Source: Sipunculus nudus
Lineage: Eukaryota; Annelida; Sipuncula; Golfingiida; Sipunculidae
DNA: 64,000 nucleotides
Assembly (NCBI GenBank): GCA_026874595.1
Contig: CM049314.1
Coordinates: 16,734,729-16,798,728 of the forward strand
Direction of reading: 5' to 3'
In this document: one piece after another, positions 55,701-64,000 of the stretch
How the letters are laid out: each line of letters begins with the position of its first letter
How positions within the stretch are numbered: position 1 is the first letter of the stretch
Program-made: the position numbers and the translations under genes
Notes under the pieces: generated by a model
Database searches by the model: none
Seen by the model: the letters and a program-made list of their open reading frames with translations, nothing else
What the model was told of the DNA's origin: nothing

Positions 55701-58303
55701 TTTTGCACAGTGTTTGTCTGTTTGTCTGCCATGGGCAAAAATCGCTCATATACATGTAGTGGTTTGACTTTTCTGCCTAAAATTTTGCAGGTGTATACAA
55801 ATTGGACAGCTTTCTGGATTTGTGGTAGGTGGCACAACCTACATACACATTTAGGCTGCAGACATCCATGCTAATATGCAACATACCTCACTCTATTTCC
55901 CCTTTCCACTCAATCCATGCCTCGATATCCGATTTTGGCAGATACATGTAGTCACTTGTCGGTTACCCGTATTCTAGTTTTAAAAGTTTACACATTTTTC
56001 TCTATTTTTGAGATATATAAATACAGACTAAATCTTGGCCTGTTGGTTAATCTGTTTGATGCTTCAGTTGAATGGGTATATACTACCATTCTGATGATAA
56101 AATTTCCTTTTGCGAATCTCTTCCCAGTCAGCTGAGCGTCATGACCCATGGGTCACTTGTTATGATTTGTGCCCTGTTAACAGATGTTCATATCTTTAAA
56201 AGTCTCAAAAATACAGAAAAATTTCGTAAAAAAAAAACCGAACAAATACAGGTGGTGCCAACAGTCTGCAGAAACTTATGAAACACTCCATGATCAATAT
56301 CCATGCAAACAATTATGGTTATCTCTGCATTAGTTGTTCAGATACTTTAGCTTTTGTATCATAGTCAATTTTTCCATTATTCTGAGCTGTATTTTGGAGT
56401 GCCATAGCTCAAAGGATATGGGTAACAGAGACCAAATTTCAGGTTTCCACGGAGACTTATCATGGGTCTCCCTGTGTGTCAAGAACGAAGATTCTAGGTC
56501 CAGTCGTTACGATTTGTACCCTGTTGACAGATAACTACATCCTTAAAGGTCTCAAAAATGGAGAAAACAATTCGTGAACATTGAAAAATACAGGTGGCGC
56601 CACCAGTCTGCACAAACTGATGAAACATCTCATGATCAATATGTATGCCGAAAATCATGACCATCAGTGTTGTAGTTATTGAAATACTGCAGTTTTTGTA
56701 TCAAATTTTCCATTATTCTGGGGGGGGGGGGGGGATTTTGGACCCATACAGCTTAAAGAATATGGGTAACAGAGACCTAATTTCAAGTTTCCATGGAGAC
56801 TTTTCATGGGTCTCCCTGTGTGTCAAGAATGAAGATTCTTGGTCCAGTTTTTATGATTTGTGCCCTGTTAACAGATGTTCATATCTTTAAAGGTCTCAAA
56901 AATACAGACAAATTTCGTAAAAAAAACCGAACAAATACAGGTGGTGCCACCAGTCTGCAGAAACTTATGAAACACTCCATGATCAATATCCATGCAAACA
57001 ATTATGGTTATCTCTGCATTAGTTGTTCAGATACTTTAGCTTTTGTATCAAATTTTCCATTAGTCTGAGCTGTATTTTGGAGTGCCATAGCTCAAAGGAT
57101 ATGGGTAACAGAGACCAAATTTCAGGTTTCCACGGAGACTTATCATGGGTCTCCCTGTGTGTCAAGAACGAAGATTCTAGGTCCAGTCGTTACGATTTTG
57201 TACCCTGTTGACAGATAACTACATCCTTAAAGGTCTCAAAAATGGAGAAAACAATTCGTGAACATTGAAAAATACAGGTGGCGCCACCAGTCTGCACAAA
57301 CTGATGAAACATCTCATGATCAATATGTATGTCGAAAATCATGACCATCAGTGATGTAGTCAATGAGATATTGAAGTTTTTGTATGAAATTTTTGACTAT
57401 TCTGGGGGGTAATTTTGGGCCCCATAGCTCAAAGGATATGGGTAACAGAGACCTAATTTCTGGTTTCCATGGAGACTTTTCATAGGTCTCTCAGTGTGTC
57501 GAAAATGAAGATTCTAGGTCCAGTCATTACGATTTGTGCCACGCTAACAGATGACAGCATCCTCAAAGGTCTCAAAAATAGAGGAAAAAATCGTAAAAAA
57601 TCAAACAGTACAGGTGGCGCCACCAGTCTGCAGGAACTGATCGAACATCTCATGATCAATATGTATGCCAAAAATGAAGACCATCCAGTGATGTAGTTAT
57701 TGAGATATTGAAGTTTTTTTATGAAATTTTTTACTATTCTGGGGGGTACTTTGGGGCCCCCATAGCTCAAAGGATATGGGTAACAGAGACCCAAATTTCT
57801 GGTTTCCAAGGAGATTTTTCATGGACCTCTCAGTGTGTCAAGAATTAAGATTCTAAGTCCAGTCTTTATGATTTGTGCCTTGTTAACAGATGTTCACATT
57901 TTTAAAGGTCTCAAAAATAGAGAAAAAAAATTCGTAAAAAATCGAAAAATGCAGGTGGCGCCACCAGTCTGCAGGAAGTGATGTAACATCTCATGATCAA
58001 TATGTATGCCAAATATCATGACCATCAGTCAAGTAGTTAATGAGATATTGAAGTTTTTTGTATGAAATTTTTGACTTTTCTGGGGGGTACTTTGGGGGCC
58101 ACATAGCTCTAAGGATATAGGTAACAGAGACCTAATTTCTGGTTTCAAAGGAGATTTTTTATGGACCTCTCAGAATCCCAAGTTACAAGGTTCTAGGTCC
58201 AGCGGTTACGATTTGTGCCTGGTTAACGGACGGACAGACGGACAGACGGACGACGGACAAAGAGTGATCGCTATAGCTCAGATGACTTTCAGTCAGCTGA
58301 GCT
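52753..58303. mobile_element. Foldback-like element with terminal hairpins and tandem-repeat arms
   Basis: Each end is the same 29-base hairpin, AGCTCAGCTGACT paired with AGTCATCTGAGCT around GAA (52753-52781; reverse complement 58275-58303). Next comes CTATAGCGATCACTCTTTGTC and runs of GTCCGTC. Inward, the left arm has about five to six direct units of about 337 bp (a TAGAATCTTCATTCTTGACA landmark near 52850, 53187, 53522, 53860, 54200, 54560). The right arm (about 56163-58200) has the same units reversed. The core (about 54800-56162) is a different sequence. No transposase ORF is visible. The whole could instead be assembled from several repeats. Confidence 0.7.
54188..56162. repeat. Right arm of large inverted repeat
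   Basis: Reverse complement of 50873-52752; also forms the end of the left array and the core of the foldback element. One offset of about 70 bases between the arms lies around 51450-51990 / 55000-55580, and shorter ones at the poly-C tract. Confidence 0.92.
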
Positions 58304-59000
58304 AAAAATGATTCTTACTTAAGTGGTTGGTCATTAAGAAATCAAGTTTGAAGCCAATCTGTCTATCCAAAGCAGAATTATTTTCCATTAATATTTTGTG
58401 AATGAATGGGCCCTGTGACCTTGACCTTTGACCCTATGACCCTAAAATCGAATAGTACCCACCCCTATTGGCAGGTGAGCAATATCTTGAAGATGGAAGG
58501 TTAGTGATGAAAAGTTTGGCTAAAAATGCATACACTATCTTTTTAAAGAAATGGGCCTGTTACCTTGACCTTTGGACATCAATATCGACAGGATTCTTAC
58601 TTAATTGGTGAGCCATATATAAATTAAGTTTGAAACCAATATGTCAAACTAAACTGGAGTTATCATCTGGAAACTAATTTGTGAACAGATGGCCTCTATG
58701 ACTTTGAACTTGTGACCTCAAATTCATATATGCTCTCCCCATACTTGCAAGCTAGCTAAATGTGCAAGATGGAAAGTTATGGATGAAAAGCTTGGCTTAA
58801 GATGCAGCCATAATCTTTTTAAATAAGTGAGTCCTGTGACCTTGACCTTTGACCCAAAAATCATACAGGTTCTTGCTTTAGTGGTGAGCCATATGTAAGT
58901 CAAGATTAAAATCCATGTGTCAATCCAACCTGGAGTTATCTGAAAACAAATTGTCGGTGGATGTATGGAGAGACAGACAGAGGAACAGCTAGACAGACAG
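58304..59000 (-). repeat. Diverged reverse-orientation copies of the 290-bp family
   Basis: Phrases such as GGCCCTGTGACCTTGACCTT, ATGGAAAGTTATGGATGAAA, a CTTAAGATGCA-CCATAATC segment and GGTGAGCCATAT are the reverse complement of the 44-50 kb array motifs. Three loose units are visible. Confidence 0.7.
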
Positions 59001-59690
59001 GGTGATTACTATAGGGCATCTAAATGTGATCAATAAACACACCAGGTTTTGGGACACTACATGTAATCACAGCTGAGAAACTGACATGATTGCTGTCATT
59101 TTATAGTAAATCAATTAATAGAAAAAAATATATGTAAAAATAAGAAACAAGGCCTACAGGCCTAATGGGAACCTGTGCAATGGGATTACACCAGGTATAA
59201 TGCTTCAATGCTGGACCATTACTTTTCAAGAACGTGTAACATGTATATGACCAATGTAAGTTCTAAACACTTTGAACAAGAAACAATTACACAAACATCA
59301 CTGCTGAAATCCTGGCATGGGTGCACCCAACACAAAAATGATTGCAGCTGGCACCACCAGTCATGTATACAATGAAGAGATATATACATATGCCCAATGT
59401 CAGACCGATATGTCTAAACCCTCCTGCAAAATAATCAGGGACATACACTTTGCAAAGATTACTGTAGGTGGCGCCACAAGTCCTGACAAGATAAAGCTAC
59501 CCGATATGTATAAATATGTCCAATTTCAGGCTGATGAACAAAATTCCTCTGTAGAAACAAGCAGGCACGTACACTACAAAAGAAAATGTATGTGGCACCA
59601 CCTGTCTTGTAAATGAGAATACCATCAAAGACACATAGACAGGTCATAATATTAGGCCAATACATCAAACTTCCCGTGAATTTGATGCAC
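59001..59690. repeat. Short degenerate repeats with GTGGC(G/A)CCAC motif
   Basis: Three roughly 120-base units (near 59340, 59460, 59590) end in GGTGGCGCCAC-like sequence and share CAATTTCAG/CAATGTCAG-GC-GAT phrases. Chance ORFs only. Confidence 0.6.
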
Positions 59691-60120
59691 TGGGCTGACG
59701 AGGCTTAGATGAGTAAGGCAGTTGTCCCCCAGTGAACTGTGACAAATTGCTGCCTCAAGCTGCTGCACTGAGAGAACTCTTGACTTGCACCTGGCTAGAC
59801 TGAGTGAACTTTTTACCTGAACCTGGCTGCAATGAGTGAACCTTGACCTGTAGCATAATCTGACACAGTTGGCAGTCTGCCAAAGCTATAATAGATCCAG
59901 GCTGAACTTTGGTGCCAAATCTAATGCAGTGAGCAGTCTGCCAAAGCTATAAATAGAATGCAGCTACTACACTGAGTGAACTCTTGACCTATACCTGGCT
60001 GCACTTCTTCCAATCCTGGCACTGTGCCAAAACTATTTATAGAGCTGACATCATCTTGGCTAATGGCCAACATTAAGGCACTGGCAATCTGCCAATGGTA
60101 AACCAAGAGCTGCCATCTGT
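59691..60120. repeat. Degenerate CTGCACTGAGTGAACT repeats
   Basis: Imperfect copies of CTGCACTGAGTGAACTCTTG plus ACCTGxACCTGG (59761-60005), and GCAGTCTGCCAAAGCTATAA twice (59873, 59933). No gene. Confidence 0.6.
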
Positions 60121-60559
60121 ACACAAAAAAGAGTCCCTACTTGAAATAAGTTTGAAATTAATTTTCCCGATACAAAATGCTTTTCAGCTGACTTTTTATA
60201 AAAAAGAAATCAGGAATATATGTAAAATTATTACAGATGCATACTGAATGCAAAATTATAATACAGATATATCTCACTGATGGCAAATTCTTGAATTAAG
60301 TTGAGTAGGGATACCAATAATTTATAATAAATGTACAGTTGTCTTTATACAGCCATAGAGAACTGAATATCCATGACTGTTACGTTGCCTGGTATGAAGA
60401 ATAACTTAAATCATAAATCTAATTTTTTTAAAAGCTTTTAAAAAACATTCTTGTCAATATTAACCAAAGAAAACTTAAAATCTAAATGTCTAGTGGCATG
60501 ATGTAATAGACGCTGATCAACTGGTGCCAGGCTAGATGTAACAGCATCACACAGCTAAC

Positions 60560-61245
60560 ATATATGGTAAAATTACTCAATTCAATCTCCATAATTCAGC
60601 CAAAAATCATTCATGTGGAACCATTAATGACAATTATTATAAGAATTATTGTGGGGATTATTCTTGTAAAATATATAACAAACTGGCTTCAGTGGCTTCA
60701 GTCGAAAAATGTTTCACAGGTTTATAACTCAAATAGGAAGATACAGCAAACTGGCTAAGCTCAGCTTCCCTTAACACTGAACCAAAACCATTTTTACAAA
60801 CTGAGGATAATTAATGTGTGAGATTTAAGAATTTGGCCCAGTGGTTTTTGAGAAGAAGATCTTTGTAGGCATTGAGCTTATATGGGCTGTTATGGCATAT
60901 GACTGAATTCAGCTTCCCAAAACTTAACCAAAAGTCACTGAACAGAGACCATTTGAACAAACTTCAGAAAGCATTACCCCAGGATCATTTATGTGCGATA
61001 TTGAACATTTTTTTTGACAGATGACAAAGTTCAATCTCCTGTAACTCTGCCAAAAATCTCCGAACTGGAACCATTCGGACAAACTTGAGAAAGATTGTTC
61101 CAGGGATCATTTCTGTGAAATACTGGACAATTTGGCTGGACAGTTTCGGAGAAGAAGATTTTTAAAGCTTTTTTAGGTTTTTCCCTATAAAATCTAAGAA
61201 AATGCAGTTAGAAAAACAAGGGACCCATGGGTCACATCGCACAGC
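60560..61245. repeat. Degenerate tandem repeat ending in a GACCCATGGGTC palindrome
   Basis: Four loose units of 120-190 bases share a CAGCTTCCC/CAATCTCC head, GCCAAAAATC..GAAC(C/T)G-AACCATT, AAACTTGAGAAAG and GAGAAGAAGATTTTTAAAGC. The last is followed by AACAAGGGACCCATGGGTCA and CATCGCACAGCTGA, like the edges of the inverted repeat at 50881 and 56154. Confidence 0.6.
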
Positions 61246-61737
61246 TGAATTTTGGAAAATATTTCTATTTCTTTTAGTTTTTCATTTATATTATCATTAG
61301 AAAAGCTATGAGAAAATGGCCCTGCTAAAATGAAACTCTGTAAATTATAGAATAATGGACATGAGCAAAACCATTTAGTGATGCATCAAGGGAACAAATA
61401 GGCCTACAGTAAGTGTTATATAAAAGTAATATTTCATAAACAAATAATGTGTGAAGGTAATTAAGTTTTCAAAAGTTAAATATATGGCCATATGAGTTAA
61501 AAATTAATCCTACAAAGTTTGACCAATATTCCTAATTTTAATACTAAGTTGACAGTGTTATTCACACCTAGGCCCCGCCAACTTTAAGAGATATGAATGA
61601 AATGCTACAAAGTATTTATATCTTCTTAAATCTTGTCAGTTAGCACTTACATTAGATCCTAACATTTTATCACATTTGAATATCAGGATTAAATTCCTGA
61701 AATTTTTTTCTTTAAAAATTAAAAAATTGTCCAAGTC
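61246..61737. other. AT-rich, no recognisable feature
   Basis: No repeat or coding sequence that I can identify. Confidence 0.5.
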
Positions 61738-62391
61738 TCATCAAAAAGAATTTATTTAACATTAAAATTATAAGATTCATCTTGTTTATTAGTCCTGTGT
61801 ATTGAAGGGGTGGGTGGGGGAGGGGTCTCCGTTGTTACTGCTCGTTGCTGAAAAAAATGTTAATTTTAAGATTCATCTAGTTCATAGTACAGGTCTGTCA
61901 ACAGAATGGGGTCGGGAGGGGGGGGGGGGGGGAGGGGGCGGTTGCCAGAGAAAAAGGCTCCCTGTGGTATGGTATTAACTGCCGACAGCCTGATCAAGCT
62001 CAGCTCAGTGGAGAGAGGGCTTGTCCTAGTGATGGGATTGCATAACATTATGCCAACAGCCTGGGGAGCATAGAGAGCTGCACTGAATGACCTACAGTCA
62101 CCAAAGTGGACTGCTTGACAATGTAAGGGAATACAACAAGAGCCTTAAAAAAATTCAATAGCTAGCCTAATTTTGCAGCTTTTTTTTTCGAATTTCAGAT
62201 TTTAACAGATAAAATCCTTATGTGCACATGCTGTGAAAATTAAATCCACAGTACTTACTAGAAAAAAAAACGTGCCGTGGCCAAAGTTGGGCAAAATTTA
62301 AGGTACCAATTTTTATTTTTGCTATTTTAAAAATTTAAAAGATTTTGATCTAAATTTGGGTATACAATTAAATTTTGATTTATTAAAGTTG
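61738..62391. repeat. Left arm of terminal palindrome
   Basis: Reverse complement of 63358-64000. Landmarks: TCATCAAAAAGAATTTATTT against the last bases of the window; a poly-G run at 61918-61932 against poly-C at 63808-63823; TAATGTTATG-type and GATCAAGCTCA segments; AGGTACCAATTTTTATTTTT (62301) against 63453. The palindrome may continue beyond 64000. Confidence 0.9.
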
Positions 62392-62874
62392 TATTACTGA
62401 AAAAACTGCCTACCTTTAACACTTTTGGTCTTATGTGACCAAATATCTTTCCTGATTTTTTTACAAAGTCCATTATGTTTGGGCCCATAACTTTTTTAAA
62501 TTAAATAATAATGACTTAATTTCTGGCATGTACATATGAACTATATATAGAGGAATATTTACTGAAATATGAAGAAAACCAGATGAGTGGTTTTTATATT
62601 AGGCAGTCCTGAAATGTGAAAATAGATTTCTAATAAAAAATTGAGGTTTTTCCTTAATATCTCGAAGGAACGAAGTCCTATTGACCCAATTTTAGGCATG
62701 GTAGGAGATTTTTGGGACATCTAACTGTATGCCGAATTTCAGGTCCAATGGTGTCAAAACGTGCCAGTCTTACGAATGGACATCCGGACGGACGGACTGC
62801 AAGACGGACGGACGACGGACAATGGACCACGACTATAGCTCAGATGACTTATAGTCAGCTGAGCTAAAATTAAA
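62160..62874 (-). repeat. Hairpin-headed dispersed repeat, reverse copy
   Basis: Reverse complement of the family seen at 16090-16870, ending with the hairpin AGCTCAGATGACTTATAGTC plus AGCTGAGCT at about 62837-62865, preceded by runs of GGACGGACG. It overlaps the inner part of the left palindrome arm. Confidence 0.8.
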
Positions 62875-62928
62875 CAAAATCCGATGGAGTTTTTTAGATG
62901 ACTGATTATTTGCAAAACATTTGGTGAT

Positions 62929-63358
62929 GCTAGCTCCTGCTGTTTTTAGATAGCTATGGTTAACGTACAGACGATGCACGACATACGACAGACGACGCTG
63001 CACCATCGCATAAGCTCACAGGTTTGCTCAAAATACAGGTGGGTCCACCACTTTTCGGGAACTGACAAAACTAGTCATGGTCAATATTCTGGAATACGGG
63101 TAGTTGACAAGCGACTTCATGTATCCGCCAAAATCAGAGTGGAACAGGTGAAGTGCAACCATGTTTACACAGTGTCCATCTGTTCATCTGCCTTGGGTTA
63201 AAATCACTCGTATCTCTGCAGTGGTTTGACTAATTCACCTGAAATTTGGCATGCGTATATATCCTGGCAGTAAGTGATTTTATGCGATGGTGCAGCATCG
63301 TCTGGTGTGCATTGTCTGTATGTTAACCATAGCTATCTCAAAAACAGCAGGAGCTAGC
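62929..63358. mobile_element. Inner inverted-repeat element inside the terminal palindrome
   Basis: GCTAGCTCCTGCTGTTTTTA..ATAGCTATGGTTAAC starting at 62929 faces its reverse complement ending at 63358, with about 85 bases of inverted repeat per side (to 63013 and from 63280, TTATGCGATGGTG). The 270-base centre contains phrases from the 54.8-56.0 kb core (TGTATCCGCCAAAA, CACAGTGTCCATCTGTTCAT, TGCCTTGGGTTAAAATCACT). Confidence 0.75.
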
Positions 63359-64000
63359 AACTTTAATTAATCAAAATTAAATTTTATACCCAAAATTAGA
63401 TCAAAATCTTTTAAATTTTTTTAAATATTGGCAAAAATAAAAATTGGTACCTTAAATCTGCCCAACTTTGGCCACGGCACATATTTTTCCTGTAAGCACT
63501 GTGGATTAAATTTTCACAGCATGTGCACATAAGGATTTAATCTGTTAAAATCTGAAATTTAAAAAATAATAGCTGCAAAATTAGGTTAATTATTGAATTT
63601 TTTTTGGAGGCTCTTGTTGTATTCCCTTACATTGTCAAGTAGTCCACTTTGGTGACTGTAGGTCATTCAGTGCAGCTCTCTCTGCTCCCCAGGCTGTTGG
63701 CATAATGTTATTGCAATCCCATCACTAGAGCAAGCCCTCTCTCCACTGAGTTGAGCTTGATCAGGCTGTCTGCAGTTAATACCATACCACAGGGATCCTT
63801 TTTCTCTCCCCCCCCCCCCCCCCACCCCATTCTGTTGACAGACCTGTACTATGAACTAGATGAATCTTAAAATTAACATTTTTTTTCAGCAATGAGCAGT
63901 AACAACGGAGACCCCTCCACCCACCCACCCCTTCAATACACAGGACTAATAAACAAGATGAATCTTATAATTTTAATGTTAAATAAATTCTTTTTGATGA
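63358..64000. repeat. Right arm of terminal palindrome (runs off the window)
   Basis: Inverse of 61738-62391. It includes the TTAATCTGTTAAAATCTGAA..TTGTATTC..GGTGACTGTAGGTCATT body also found after the SINE-like head at 13.6-13.77 kb. Confidence 0.9.

Noticed and set aside
51191-57809. Many 60-109 codon ORFs, some identical on opposite strands
   Set aside because: They are copies of repeat units read in open frames; identical pairs reflect the inverted repeat. No conserved domain.

Overview
This window is metazoan nuclear DNA. The genes are split by GT-AG introns, the base composition is AT-rich, and the second half is almost entirely interspersed and tandem repeats. The protein sequence is that of a protostome FMR1/FXR gene. 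The repeats (arrays built on AGGTCA-type motifs, GGTGGCGCCACC palindromes, and hairpin-ended units carrying runs of GTCCGTCC) are of the kind I associate with marine molluscs, most likely a bivalve. The phylum is an inference from repeat style and protein similarity; no marker gene proves it.

Genes. On the + strand, 465-34265 holds a complete FMR1/FXR1-family gene in 16 coding exons. All joins are in frame and give a 722-residue protein: two Agenet/Tudor repeats, a KH0-like region, KH1 with GTHG, KH2 with GRNG, an amphipathic export-signal-like helix, a DWS-acidic motif, and Arg/Gly-rich segments. On the - strand, 154-87 is the first coding exon of a divergently transcribed gene. Its start carries an FFAT-like EFYDAED motif and most resembles the N-terminus of WDR44. 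The two start codons lie about 310 bp apart, so 155-464 is a candidate bidirectional promoter. It has a ZNF143-type ACAATTCCCAG box 12 bp before the FXR start codon.

Introns. Several introns hold transposable elements. Two non-autonomous hAT elements have perfect 8-bp target-site duplications: 2672-4703 in intron 1, and 6737-8285 in intron 2. The second sits inside an older repeat whose uninterrupted relative is at 43.9-44.2 kb. There is also a tRNA-derived SINE-like unit at about 13.5-13.8 kb, a hairpin-headed repeat at about 16.1-16.9 kb, a small inverted-repeat element at 23829-24111, and a 30-bp tandem array of CCAAT boxes at 26341-26578.

Right-hand half. After the likely poly(A) site near 34.8 kb I see no credible gene. 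The sequence holds a 34-bp minisatellite (36125-36876), ordinary AT-rich DNA to 43.9 kb, and an array of about 290-bp units with higher-order structure (44.2-50.2 kb). A nested set of very large inverted repeats follows (50873-56162 and 52753-58303), then degenerate repeats, and a second nested palindrome running into the end of the window (61738-64000).

The strongest new material is the repeat architecture: precisely bounded hAT elements, hairpin-ended foldback structures with arms of about 2 kb, and short perfect palindromes recurring across different repeat contexts. The run of three frame-neutral exons in the FXR C-terminal region and the shared promoter are also worth testing.
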